From Eucommia ulmoides (lineage: Eukaryota > Streptophyta > Magnoliopsida > Garryales > Eucommiaceae), in NCBI GenBank assembly GCA_016647705.1, contig CM028326.1:30391401-30455400 (forward strand): DNA of 64,000 bases. The letters are read 5' to 3'. Shown piece after piece: positions 1-11,560 of this stretch. Under the pieces are notes generated by a model. That model was not told the DNA's origin. It was given only the letters and a program-made list of their open reading frames with translations, and did no database searches. A program made the translations under genes and the position numbers. Each line of letters starts with the position of its first letter. Positions within the stretch are counted from its first letter, which is position 1.

Positions 1-1323
1 AATGATCATTTCTATAATCATTCCAATCTCATCTCGAATCTCATTTACCAAATGCCACCTTAGTGTAAGTAGAAATTTTTGGAGGGCCAATAAGTTTTCA
101 CCTTTCCAAAACCACCTAAACACCAAGTGGTGCTTCTAAAAGGTGGAAGATTTTGTTCAAACGTAAAACAATCTCTTTTACTTCCAAGGAGCTTTATGTT
201 TATTTTGGGAGATGCTATTTGTACTCTTTCACTGATTACTTTCCTCATCGATGGATTTAAAAAAAAAAAATTGATTGATAGGGGTTAAACAATATTTTTC
301 CAGAAGTGTATTAGTAATTTATACAAATTAGAGAGAAGTTATATAATATTTTAAAATTTTTAATTGTTTTTTTAAAATAAAAAAATAAAATTTAGAGGGA
401 CTTGAATCTCCTTTTGGCACAAAGTGACCCTGCTACTTGTGCTCTTATCTTTTTAAGGAGTAATTCTGTATGTAGACTCATTTTTTATAAATGCACGCAC
501 CATTTAAAAATAATTTTTTTAAATAATTTTAAAATTATTATTTTACCCTTTTTTATAATAACTTCAATTTTTTTCTTTTTCTAACTATTAGTGTTTTGTA
601 AAAGTACGCTATCCCACCCTGCCCACACCCACACACCTCTCTTGGCGGTAGCTCCACGACCCCATTCTCGCCGACACCACCCCTCTTTTTCTCTCTCCTC
701 CTCCTGTTGCTTCTTCTCCTCCTACTCTTCTTTAAGTCCTCCGCCCCCCCCCTGCCTAATCTGCTCAAATTTGCGTTGGATCTACATGGCGAGATGGGAG
801 CTGCAAGGTAAGGGGTGCCGACAGTGGTTGATCACTAGAGAAGGAGGCGGAGGGAGGAAGAAGGAGAGGGAGCAAATTGTAAAAAATAAAAATAAATGAT
901 ATAAGTGTTAATAATTTAAAAGGTAAAATAATAATTAGATTAAATAAAAATTTTAAGGGTTATAAAATTAGCAAAATGATATGTAAATTTAGAAGCACCT
1001 TTATATGCCAAAAATGGCCTTCTCTTTTTGTTTCTCAACCGCTCTCCTCATTCGAGAATTATATTTGGGTAAGCTCATTACTTTAGACATTCTCTACTTC
1101 ACACACTAAAATTCTAATAATTTTACGATACATTCACCCTTAATTACAAATCTGTACTGAAAAAAAATACATGTTTCTTAGATGGACATGAATTTATAGA
1201 GTGTGATGATAAGTCAAAATGCACCTTCTTATATAGACATGTAATTTTTTTATAATGAACTTACAATTTCTTTAGAATAAACATGCAACTTGTTTGGATG
1301 TATCTATACATCCAAAACTCTAA
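1..1323. other. AT-rich intergenic DNA
   Basis: I see no gene here. The stretch is AT-rich with many poly-A/T runs. A pyrimidine-rich island at about 600-760 followed by a purine-rich segment at 840-880 gives short open frames, but these are low-complexity and match no family I know. Confidence 0.5.
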
Positions 1324-1726
1324 GGGTATGTTTGGCTAAAAAGATGAAAAGAAAAAAGAAAATGAGAGGATAATATTTTTATCCATTGTGAAAGAAAAAT
1401 TATTTTTCCTAGTGTTATTTGATTAGGAAGAAAAATGAAATGAGGGAAAATAATTCATTTTAATATAATTTATTATTTTGCCCTCATATATTACAAACAT
1501 AAATTAAAAAATCTACTATTAAGGGTATAATTATAATTTTGATATTTTTAACCATTTTTCTTCTATTTATCTTCCAAATTTGTGAGAAAAAAATTGTCTA
1601 GAAAATTATGTTTTATCCCTCCTATTTTTTTTTTTCTTTTTCATTTTCCACCTAACCAAATATAATTTTTTTTTTTTGTTTTCTATTTTTTTTTTCTATC
1701 TATTTTCAATCCAACCAAACACACTA
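1324..1726. mobile_element. Tourist/Harbinger-like MITE
   Basis: This is a 403-bp non-coding element flanked by TAA on both sides (1321-1323 and 1727-1729). Its ends are imperfect inverted repeats: the left reads GGGTATGTTTGGCTAAAA and the reverse complement of the right reads TAGTGTGTTTGGTTGGAT. A 3-bp TAA/TTA target duplication and a TGTTTGG-type terminus are typical of PIF/Harbinger-derived Tourist MITEs. The inside is A- and T-rich and has no coding capacity. The family assignment is inferred. Confidence 0.6.
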
Positions 1727-1729
1727 TAA

Positions 1730-2096
1730 ATTATTTATTGTAATCAATTGCAAGTTCTAATTGTAACACATTGCATCTCAAATTTGCAAGTTGTGTCAAT
1801 TAAAAACTTTGAAAGGCACAACCCTACTGACGCCACTGTACCATACATATGTGCATACACATTAGTTTCAACCCAACCACCGAGGAATAAATTACATTTT
1901 TGTACCATTAATTTTACACTTTGTGAAGTTTTTTGCCCAACCATTAAGGAGTAAATTACACTTTGTGTACGGGAAGTGGTCGGCAGATGGTGAGAAATTA
2001 AAGACAAGAACACTCTAGACACCTTTAAATAAAAATAAAAATGTCTAATGGAGCATCGATGACATCTCCCTTTATTTTTACTCATTATTGAATTAT
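1730..2096. other. Intergenic, nothing recognised
   Basis: AT-rich sequence without a supported gene. A short motif near TAAATTACA(C/T)TTTTGT occurs twice (1888-1905 and 1952-1965), suggesting old repeat debris. Confidence 0.4.
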
Positions 2097-2421
2097 TGAG
2101 TTAGTTACAAAAGATATTCCAGGCACAGGATTATTACTTGGCAAAAAACCAAAAAATAAAATAAAATAGTTTAAAGTAAAAATAAAAAACTCCCAAAAAT
2201 ATCTATATAAGTTTCCAACCTATATAAATCATTTGCAAATATTTATAGGTGGACCTTGACCCACTAGATTAAATCATATATCTACTTGAGAAAATTCTAG
2301 TCACTGTCTATATATAAACTCTTTGTACATCTCTATATCATTGTAACAAACATATCAATATGATGGTCTCATATGTTATCTCAATATTCCATCTCTCAAT
2401 TATTCTGACATGGTATCAAAA
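2097..2421 (+). mobile_element. Copia-type LTR 3' end with primer-binding site
   Basis: The sequence ending in TTCTGACA at 2410 is followed directly by TGGTATCAAAA. This resembles the initiator-Met tRNA primer-binding site (TGGTATCAGAGC) that follows the 5' LTR of most plant copia elements. The left boundary of the LTR is uncertain; 2097 is a guess from a TG dinucleotide. The downstream internal region is scrambled, so this is an isolated relic. Confidence 0.45.
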
Positions 2422-2559
2422 TTAAGGTTATCGCATCTCTTCCCTCGTAGTTAAATTTTCTATGTAAGTTAGGAGTTGTACATTTCTCATAATTTCTTCA
2501 TAGTCAAATCATCTATGCAAACTGGGAATTGCATTAAGGGTAGGTATTAATTGCCACCG

Positions 2560-2825
2560 AGGTAGAGTTCTTTGACTTGTAATGCCACCGATGGAGAGAA
2601 CTCTGAGAGCATGATTGTTTCTCATTTGGTTGGTTCCCAAATGATTGAGGTGAAAGTTTAGGACAATCTACAAGATAATGACCTGGTTTTTACATGCCTT
2701 ATGGTAGCGAGATGGGCATTTGAGCAGTTCGTGTCCTTGTGAATGACAATACTTGCAATACAGGGGTTGTAGTGATGAGTTAAACTTGTTAGCTGGTGCA
2801 GCAAGAGCAACATTTGTATTTGGTC
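2560..2825 (-). pseudogene. Copia gag fragment with CCHC zinc knuckle (reverse strand)
   Basis: On the reverse strand, around 2,705-2,750, the translation contains C-K-Y-C-H-S-Q-G-H-E-L-L-K-C. This is a CX2CX4HX4C zinc knuckle, the nucleic-acid-binding motif of retroviral-type Gag. The surrounding frame is interrupted by stops. Fragment 3802-4193 looks like its continuation across the solo LTR at 2831-3796, because the sequence on either side of that LTR joins at the target site. Orientation is opposite to the copia RT relic at 4283-4920, so the locus has been rearranged or holds two elements. Confidence 0.55.
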
Positions 2826-2830
2826 CTTGG

Positions 2831-3796
2831 AGTGTTACCATGAGAGTTTACTCTCTCAATAGATCGGAAATGACATTACCAAGGAAAGATATCTCGCTCT
2901 AATTCTCTGCCGGGTTACTAGATCGTCGCGTTGTGTTTAAACCCTAGTCCGAATTCGGGGTTACCTCTCTCGAGTGTCAAACCTCGTATTCTCAATATAT
3001 CTAAATAAGCATATAAACCAAGAATAATGGTAAAGACAATCAAATAACGAAGAACAACCATTAACAAAATACCGATTTCAAATAAACCACATATTCATAA
3101 ATTATATTAATCCTTAGACAATATCCATTTAGTTAACGTCCATAACTGTTTATACAATGATAAACGATCTAAACATGCTCAAACCAACTACCAAAGTTAA
3201 GAAAATAAAGAAAGAAAGAAACGAACTTAGCCGTATTCCGAAGATCCACCGCTAAAATCGCTCCGAGATTATTTATCCTTCTTTGCTTTGTGTTCTTCTC
3301 CTTCGGATTTGGTTGAGCACTCCCCAAAGACCTCTCTCTATCTATTCTAAGTGTCTAGGAGCTCTAATGGCCGAAATGGAGAGGAACGGAAGATATTAAG
3401 GGCCAAAATATCACAAAATATCTAAAAATGCACTTTACAGCTGCAGGGGTCACCGCTGCGGCGGTGGGCATGTCGACAGGGTCGCCGCTGCGACGGTGGA
3501 ATAGCAGGTAAACTCTATGCATTTTGACCACTGCGGCGGTGGTCCATTCAACCAACTCTCTGCATTTGCACCGCTGCGGCAATGGATGAAGGCTTCTGAA
3601 TAATAATTTTTTGCTCGTTTTTCCACCGACTTGCTCCGATTAGCTAAATTTTCAATCGTTTTAGCTCATTTTCACTTCAAACAACTGTTTTGTACAAAAA
3701 CAAATAAAAGCTAATTAAAACATAATAAAACACAATAAAAATACTCGAAAACTACCAAAATCGACTTGGGAATATATGGACAAATTACCCCTATCA
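2831..3796 (-). mobile_element. Solo LTR (966 bp), TG...CT ends
   Basis: It is bounded by an exact CTTGG duplication at 2826-2830 and 3797-3801. Read on the minus strand it begins TGATAGGGGTAATTTGTCC and ends GGTAACACT, so its termini are TG...CT rather than TG...CA. TG...CT is one of the known non-canonical plant LTR motif pairs. No coding sequence is present. Inside, 3435-3590 holds several copies of a GC-rich motif near CCGCTGCGGCGGTGG. A solo LTR is what remains after recombination between the two LTRs of one element. The strand is inferred from the TG terminus only. Confidence 0.7.
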
Positions 3797-3801
3797 CTTG
3801 G

Positions 3802-4193
3802 CAGTGCGTAAGGGTGCATGTGGAGGCCTTTTGGGATGAGTTTTATGATGTTGGTTACGTTTTAAAAAGACGACGACGTTGGTTGTAGTGTTGATGATGT
3901 ACAATCAATGATTGATCTTGGAATGATCAACAATAGTGACAGTGGTGCAATAGTTTGTGGTGGCGTTAGAATCTTCCTTTGATGAAGTTTGACGATGTAC
4001 AATCTTCCTTTGATACTGTAACTGATGGCATTGCATTCTTCATTTAGAGACAAGATTGTGGGTAGTTTTAGATTTGGTTTTGGGTTGCTAACTGATAGTA
4101 CGGGTGTGAATGGCAGTGGCAACAACGAAAAAATATTCGTATTAAGATTGCAGAATTGTAAGAGAAATAGGGCTAGAAATTTGCTTTTGATGC
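3802..4193 (-). pseudogene. Copia 5' internal fragment with PBS-like site (reverse strand)
   Basis: Reading leftward from 4193, the sequence starts TGGCATCAAAAGC, one change from a TGGTATCA-type primer-binding site and preceded by AACA. It continues into an open stretch (about 4,125-3,862) of low-complexity Pro/Ser/Leu-rich residues, then into the zinc-knuckle fragment beyond the solo LTR. I read it as the start of a minus-strand copia element. The protein similarity is weak, and the claim rests mainly on the PBS-like site and the continuity with the CCHC fragment. Confidence 0.35.
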
Positions 4194-4282
4194 CATGTTA
4201 GGATGTTCCAACTTGATCATATGGTATCAAGTGGAGTAGCTCCTTGGACTTATGCCAAGATCTTTAATCTCAAATTGACCAC

Positions 4283-4920
4283 TGTCAGCACTCATCTGGA
4301 GTCAAATATCAAACTTACTCTAGTAGATGACTCTCATCTTCCTAATGTTATTCTCTATCGTTAACTAATTGAAAATTTGGTATATCTCACCGTTACTCAC
4401 CTTGACATTGTCTACGTTGTCCATCAAGTCAGTCAGTTCCTTTCCTCTCCTCAAACCACTCACTACTTGGTTGTTTTTTGTATTGTTCAATATGTGAAAG
4501 GCACCTTGTTTCACAAACTTCATTTCTTAATCCAATTGATTCCCATTTTACAGGCCTATTCTAACGCCAACTAGACTAGGAATCTCACCGACAGACGTTT
4601 TACCACTGGTAATTGTTTTTTATTGGCCGAGTCACTCATTTCTTGTCTCAGTAAGAAAAAAATTGCGGTTGTCCATTCCATTACTGAAGTTAAAAATCGT
4701 GCCATCACTAACGTAACACAAGGATTACTTTAACATCACTGACTCATTTCTGACATAAGAGTCTTCTCTCCTGCAGCTATTGTTCTAAATTGTGACAACC
4801 AGAGCGCTATTCAGATCACCTATAATGATTTTTATACGAGCACACCAAACACATCAAGACTAATTGTCAATTTATCCTTCATCACATTCTCCAAAACACT
4901 GTTCATTTCTACTGATCAAA
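4283..4920 (+). pseudogene. Copia reverse transcriptase C-terminus / RNase H relic
   Basis: The plus-strand translation preserves the end of the copia RT and the start of RNase H: a VYLTVTHLDIVYVVHQVSQF segment near 4,380-4,440, then AYSNAN at 4,557, and a CDNQSAIQIT-like segment (here with Cys-Asp-Asn) near 4,790-4,830. Stops and frameshifts break it repeatedly. It matches the same part of the better-preserved copia element at 36.8-37.5 kb, but is clearly older. Sequence to about 5,110 may contain its 3' LTR; I could not define it. Confidence 0.7.
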
Positions 4921-5129
4921 TAACATATATTTTTATCAAGACACACATCCACCGAATACTTTCACACTAATTTCTAAACTCAAGTTTATATTTGTGGTAA
5001 TGAGTTATTGTAACTTTTACACATATAAATAGATCGTCTCATTTTCTCTCCTCCTAATTATTTTAACAATCTTAATTTTAAAACTATTTTTATTATTCTC
5101 AAAAGCCAAATTTGTTATTTTGTAAACTA

Positions 5130-5815
5130 ATTAAATTAAGGGGCATGTACGGGAAGGTCCCTTTTTGCAATTTCATTGACTGATCAAATCCAAGTATTTT
5201 TTATTGCACCAACAACTCATTTTGTCATTTTTCTGACCAAAATACCCCTAGTCCAATTTTCAACTTTCTTCCGCATGTGCAAAAAAATTCCTACCCCACC
5301 GTCACTATTCTCCCGTTGTCGCCGGTCGAATTCGCCGCCGCCGTTAGTCCTTCTCCGTCGCTTTCTCCGTCCCCGTCGCTGGTCGGCCTTTGACTTCGCC
5401 GTTCGATTTCGCCGTTCGCCGCATCTGTACATGGTCAAATAACTCAGATCTGACTTCCATCGTTGTTTTTCTTACTGTTCATCCTTCGCCTTTCTCTGTC
5501 TCCATTTGTCTTCGCCGTCCACCGTCGCCGATCGTTCTTCTCCGTTGCCTTCGCCGTTGTCCTTCGCCGTTCATCTTTGATATGCCGTCAACGATCTACA
5601 GCCACAAAGAAAGATGGAGGCTAGGGTTCCAATTCTGAAACATTTATTATATTTTCTATCCCCTTATTTTATTTTGGATTCAAAATTTACTCTTTTTTTT
5701 TTTTTTTTTTTTACACTTTCCTCCCTAAAACTTTTGCAATTGTTTTTTGCATGTTTTAGGTTTTCCGAAAATCATTTTTTTTTTTAGAAATTTCAACAAT
5801 TGAACCTCATCCCTA
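5130..5815. other. Repeat-like segment with CG-rich (CGCCGT)n island
   Basis: About 5,290-5,600 is unusually GC-rich for the window, with frequent CGCCGTC / TCGCCGTTC motifs. This gives overlapping short open frames with Arg/Pro-rich products and no recognisable domain. A mirror-like purine/CG-rich segment in inverse orientation lies at about 11,190-11,340. The pair may be the degenerate ends of one transposon enclosing the TTGAATGTAAC array and the 7,594-10,304 solo LTR. I could not define terminal inverted repeats or a target duplication. Confidence 0.35.
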
Positions 5816-5819
5816 TTGT

Positions 5820-7100
5820 TGTAGTTTGTGTTGTTACAAAATGCCAAAAATTCAACATTCAAATGCGTGTTGAATGTAACACTGTCTGTGTGTTGAATGT
5901 AACATTGCCTAATATTCCCAAAATTATTTTTTTAGAAAATTCAACAATTAAACATGTTAGTTTCAGTAGTTGTTGAATGTAACAATGTTTAATGTGTTGA
6001 TTGTAACATTGTCTAATATAACCAAAATTCACGTTTCAAATCCCAAAAATTGCATGTTGAATGTAACATTGTCTTAAATTCTCAAAAAAATCAATTTAGT
6101 ACTCACCAATTGACACCTTATTTGTTTTCAGTGTGTGTTGAATGTAACACTTTCTAATATTGCCAAATTCAAAATTCAAAGTGAGTGTTGAATGTAACAC
6201 TTCCTAAAATTGTCAAAATTCAAAATTCAAAGTGGTTTATGAATGTAACACTGGCTAACGTGTTGATTGTAACATTGTTTAACATTCTCGAAAATCAAAT
6301 TTTAGAAATTCAACAATTATATTCTCAAAATCAAATTTTAGAAGATCCATCGCTACACAACCGCAGAAGGTCTCGATTACATGAGGCTAAGGTTTCAATT
6401 TAGTAACGTTATTTACATCTTTTATCCTCTTATTTTATTTTAGATTCAAAATTTACTCTTTTTTTTTAACACTTTCGTCCCTAACATATTTGTTTATGCA
6501 TGTTTTAAGGTTTTTCGAAAATCATTTTTTTTTTTTTTTGTAATTCCAACAATTGAACCCCATCTCCACTGGCTTAGTTTGTGTTGAATGTAACCATTCC
6601 AAAATAACCAAAAATTCAAAATTCAAATGTGTGTTGAATGTTATACTGTCTGATCTTGTCACATTCAAAAACAAATATGCGTGTTGAATGTAACAATGTC
6701 TGTGTGTTGAATGTAACAATGTCTAATAATTCTAAAAATTGAAAATTTAAAATTCAAATGCATGTTGAATGTAACAATATTTGATCTTGTTGCATATTCA
6801 AAAAACAAATATGCATGTTGAATGTAACATTGTCAGTATGTTGAACGTAACACTGTCTAACTAATCTAAAAAATCAAATTTTTAGAAAATTTAACAATTG
6901 GACCCAATTGTTTCAATGTGTGTTGAATGTTTCAATATTCTTGTTGAATGTAACACTTCCTGAATATTGTCAAAAGTCAAAATTCAAAGTTTCAAAGTGT
7001 GTGTTGAATGTAACATTATCTACGTGTTGAATGTAACACTGTCTACATGTTGAAGGTAACACTGTCTACGTGTTGAATATAACACTATCAAAATTCAAAC
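5820..7100. repeat. Degenerate array of TTGAATGTAAC repeats
   Basis: The core TTGAATGTAAC, usually in the context (c/g)(a/g)TGTTGAATGTAACA(c/t)TGTCT, occurs about 14 times exactly and about 8 times with one change between 5,868 and 7,085. Spacing is irregular, from about 21 to more than 100 bp. Some copies lie back to back (for example 6,679-6,720 and 7,003-7,080). Spacers are A/T-rich with many AAAATTCAAA motifs. More copies occur at 7,455-7,540, just before the solo LTR. There is no coding capacity. Confidence 0.75.
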
Positions 7101-7593
7101 CATGTCAAAATCAACAATCGACAACGACGAAACGAGAATAAAAAATAAAAAACGAGAGACAATCGAATTGAATCGAAGCTAACAATTTTCCAGTGGTCGT
7201 TGATGGGCGCGACCCTAAAAGTCAATTTCTGCATATGAAAATTAAACAAAATTGATTCAGCAGAATGGAGTTAAAATCGTCGATTTCAATCGATCTTATA
7301 AATGGAATAATCGACCTAACTCAACCAAAATTAAATTCTCATCATGCTCAAAACTTGATAACCCAAAACATAATAATTTGAACTTCTAGCCAATTCAAAA
7401 ATAAAATCAACCGAATAACAAAACAAAATAAGTGTCGGTACTCACAAACAATGTATGTATTGAATGTAACACTATCTATCTTGTAAAAAATTCAAATACA
7501 ATATGAGTGTTGAATATAATAACTGTGCGTGTTGAACAAAGATCAAATAAATATGAACAGAAGTTACTTCAGTTTCATAACTAAGATTAAACA
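7101..7593. other. Repeat flank left of solo LTR
   Basis: Non-coding AT-rich sequence that carries a few more TTGAATGTAAC-type copies at its right end. It continues beyond the solo LTR at 10,310, because the same AAACA occurs on both sides. Confidence 0.4.
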
Positions 7594-10304
7594 TGTCACA
7601 ACCCGTCCCGGACACCCATCATCCCGAGGCTGGTGTGACTACAACATGACATCACCAAAACCCAAATAAATCAATGAATGACAATATACACCCACTGTAT
7701 AATACAAATATCTATTAGGGGGGACACACCCGTCCCAAAATTTGTTTTCTAACTAAAAGTATTTATCCAAGAACCTTTTATAGGTTCGCCTTTGACAGCT
7801 TCTCTCAATCGCCTATATGACTCCATCACGTAGCTGTATCTAGTGCCAGTAGGGGACTGACTCCTAGCTGTTGTACCTGCGAGTGTACTGTCTTCTTAGT
7901 AAAAATACTTTATAATAAGAATTTATATCTATAACATCTAACTGGATCAAACGTAAATATATAAACACCACATAGTTTGTAAAATCTCCAGTATATAAGC
8001 AGTGAAAATAAGGTGATACAGATAAGTTTCATCCAAATCCATGTAGTATAAAATCATACCAATCACCATAATAAAAAATAAACCACTCAATGTAAGTAAA
8101 ACACCACATCACAAACACCACTCCACCACAACACACACTGGCTAGCCATAGTGATCGTTTTAACCTCACAATCGGGAGTTTGCAACGATACCGTACCATC
8201 CGTAGGATATGCCTTCCTACGAACACCCATCACTCCGCCGAAGTGGATAATCACTGTGCAATATAAACGTCTAACATCACTCTGCCGAAGCAGATAAACA
8301 TCACTCCGCCGAAGCGGATAACATCACTTCGCTGAAGCGGATAACCTCACTCTACCGAAACAAATAAATACTATGGTATTGTTAAATCATATACAGCATC
8401 ATCAAATCACAACCCAATAAATATCGTCTACTCAACATCGTCAAATCACCACGTCTATCTCTTTTTCCCAAAATCAACCTTTAAATTCAAAAATCATATT
8501 TCACACTTCATTTTAAAGAAAACGTCTGATTTTTATCAAAACCACCTTTCCACCCTTTATTTTTAGAAACCCAGACATCTTTAGCAAAACAGATGTTTTC
8601 TATTTTCTTTTAAAAACACTGTCTGATTTCACCAAATTCAAAAAAAATCATTTTCAACTTCGTTTCAAAACCATCGAAATCTTTCGAAAATTCAGTTTAC
8701 CAACTTACTCAAATCCTGTTTGATCCATATCATTTATAAATTCATACAGTTTAAGTAACCACATATTTCATCATATATATGCATAGCAAAATAGTTTGGC
8801 AAGAAGACAGTACACTCACCTCGATATCCATTTTGCAAAACTAACACTGACCACACTCTATCTGGACGCCAGTGCCTGCGAACCTAATAGTGGCAGAGTC
8901 TAAATTAATATCTTATCTAAAACATCCTAATCATGCAATGCAGACCCTATATTCCGAATCGTTACTAATTTTATATACCACATACTTAAAATTAATTAAT
9001 CGTCACGAAATTATTATGATTTTAGGATTTGTAACACTAACTAAAATTTAATTTAACGAGAATTAATAATCGATTGGAGTTTCACCTATTTTCGAAACGT
9101 TTGGCGACTACGAGATGGGTTTTGGATTTTTCTAGGGTGGTTTCTGCAATTTCCCCCCCCCCCTTTTTTCTTTCTTTCTTTCTTTTTCTTTCTTATTTTT
9201 CGTCCTGGTTGCGCCTACTGTTTCTATTTCTATTTCTATTTCAGTTCAACTCCGGCCGACTACCTCCTCTCCCTCTCTACTATTACCGTCCACCGGAGGC
9301 CTCCCACGCCTCGTCGCCCTCACCGCCGGCCCTACACCATCCCCCACCGGAACACTCATATCCCCTCCGTCACGGATGAACGATGACACCAACACCCACT
9401 ATCGGTAAACAAATCTCACCTACCTATGTACATCGTCGATCCGAACAACTCACCTCCCACCGATTGTCGATAAATCGTAACACCTCCGCCAGCGAATTCC
9501 CCTGCCGATCACTACTCCGCTCACGCCCATACACCCACGACGGAACTCTCACGGCCGGACGACTCCTACACTTTCGCTGACGAGGAACGAAAAACAGAAC
9601 ACAAACAGAACACCCATATATCATACACCGATGGGCCAACCCAATTACTCCCACTCACCGATCGAACGACGGTGTACACCGGAGATGACAACATGCCCAT
9701 GCAATTCGTCGGACGGACACTCCCACACTGCCGGCGATCACAAGACAGCCTCCGCTCCTCCGATTCTCTCTCTCTCTCTAGATTTCTGAGATCATGGTTC
9801 GTTCTTCCGTGGTGCAATTGACGTGGTGTGCATGTGTATATATATGCATGAGAATGGTGGTGTAAGCTTGATCAATCGTCCGCCACGTTGAACTCCATCT
9901 TCTCGATCTCCCTGCTGGCCGGCTGCGTTCCTCCAACGCACACACATGTATATATATTTTTATATAAAAAAAAAAAATCTTTGTTTAAATTACACTTTTC
10001 TCCCCCTATCTTCCACTACGTTTTTATTTTAATCTCATTCATTTTTTTAAGTTTTTCTTAAATTGCATTTCGATCCTTAAAATTTTTATTCTGGAATTCG
10101 ACTACAATTTGTGCATCTGAAAATTAGAAGAAGTTCCCAAATTTGCAATTTGACCCAATTATCATTTTATTTTATTTTTATTTATTATTATCATTATTAT
10201 TTTACTTTTATTTTATTTTTATTTTTTTTCAATTTTTTCCCGAAATTTTCTAAATGCTCTCAATTGAAATTAAAATGACGTACGAGCTAAATTGAGGTCT
10301 TACA
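7594..10304 (-). mobile_element. Solo LTR, chromovirus-like gypsy, 2.7 kb
   Basis: It is flanked by an exact AAACA duplication (7589-7593 and 10305-10309). On the minus strand it begins TGTAAGACCTCAATTTAG and ends GGGTTGTGACA, a terminal pattern I associate with Tekay/Del-type gypsy LTRs, in which the end precedes a TTGGTATCAGAGC primer site. It is related along much of its length to the LTR at 12,415-15,291. Shared parts are the GTGTACTGTCTTCTTAG stretch, the block near TCGGGAGTTTG, and a short tandem repeat. Open frames at 9,074-9,650 are pyrimidine-rich shadows, not genes. Only one LTR copy is present, with no internal region. Confidence 0.8.
8215..8365. repeat. Minisatellite inside solo LTR (CCGCCGAAGCGGATAA unit)
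   Basis: About five copies of a unit of roughly 24-30 bp built around ATCACTCCGCCGAAGCGGATAA. The core contains a near-palindrome, CCGCcgaaGCGG. The same array is present in the related LTR at about 13,095-13,235. Confidence 0.65.
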
Positions 10305-10309
10305 AAACA

Positions 10310-11560
10310 AATATGAACAGAAATTATAGGCCAAATGAACAAAAATTGTAGGCCGAAATCAAACAAACAAGATCAAAAAACATGAAGAAAACTATGAACA
10401 AGTTTCAGAATATCTAGTATGCAAACTGAAATCCTTGCTAAGGGGCGACAGTGAACACCAAATGTTGCCTTAGTAATACTATAAATTTCAGAAACGAAAC
10501 AAACGCCAACACTTTGAGCATATACATACCAGATTGGAATACCCAACAACACTTAGAGCATGAAACGAAAACATACCTCTTCGAACGAAACAAGCAGCAA
10601 ATTTAAGCATATAATTACCAAATCTGAAACTATAAATGGAAATCAAAGTATTTAGGAGGAGTAATTGCATAAGGTCTCGAGACATGGAAATCGACTCCGG
10701 AACCATTTGATGCGATTTGGTATGTGATTCGAATCTTCATAGCTGATTCGCAAGTTTTGCCGTAAGTGCCTTAGATTTGGTGTTTTAAGTAGACTCGATT
10801 GAAGTCAAACGAAAATCACAAAAATAAGATGAAAATAGAGTGTTGGTGAAATCAAAACCTAAATTGATTTCTGCAAATGAAATCAAAATCGAAATGAACA
10901 AATCAAAAATTGAGATCGAAATAGAGAGAGAGAGAGAGCGAAGATCTTACACATATGGTTGAAAGGGGACAATCGATCGACGATGGACGGCGATACCGAT
11001 CGACAATAGAGGGCAGTGATTGAAGACCAGAAATCATCGTTGATGGAGGGCATCCACATGAAATAATTTCATCATTTATTTCATCCCTAAACCCTAAAAA
11101 TCGATTCTGGAAAAAAATGAACAAATCGAAATCAATAAATTGAAAATCGAAAAATGAATCGATCGAGATAGAGAAAGATGGAGTTTACACGGATAGCAGT
11201 GGAGCACGATGACAATGAAGATGGCGGTGTAGGCGACATCGACGATTTCTAATGGCGACAATAGAGAAGACGGCAATGTAGAAGAGCGACGGCGATGGAG
11301 AAAAGCGAGACGCCAACGGAGGTTCGAATCTGAGAGGTAAAGACGCACAAATGAAACAGAGAGAGAGTAGGGTTAATGAGTAAGGGCAGAATAGTAATCT
11401 GACAGTTGAATTTTTTTTTAAAATGAGACTAATCAATTCAAATAATTATAGGGATAAGAATTTTTGGTTTAGTTATAACTAATTGGTATTAAGTGGTACA
11501 TGGAAAGTAAAAAGAGTACTTGGTGGTAATTGTTCCTTAAATTAAATGTACAATTTCCTT
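10310..11560. other. Repeat-like flank, right part of composite element
   Basis: This continues the sequence interrupted by the solo LTR. It is rich in AAATCGAAATGAACAAATC-type motifs and GA runs. The segment at 11,190-11,340 has CG-rich motifs in inverse orientation to those at 5,290-5,600. No open frame looks like a real protein. Confidence 0.35.

Noticed and set aside
4210-4240. ATGGTATCAAGTGG as a plus-strand primer-binding site
   Set aside because: It lies immediately before the RT relic, with no gag after it and no LTR end (CA) directly before it; chance similarity is likely.
5176-5638. Arg/Pro-rich frames from the CG-rich island
   Set aside because: They follow the CGCCGT repeat in several frames on both strands, the pattern of repeat-derived ORFs.
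9074-9817. Open frames rich in Phe/Leu/Ser/Pro and Arg
   Set aside because: They are inside the 7,594-10,304 solo LTR and come from pyrimidine-rich DNA; no start context or homology is visible.
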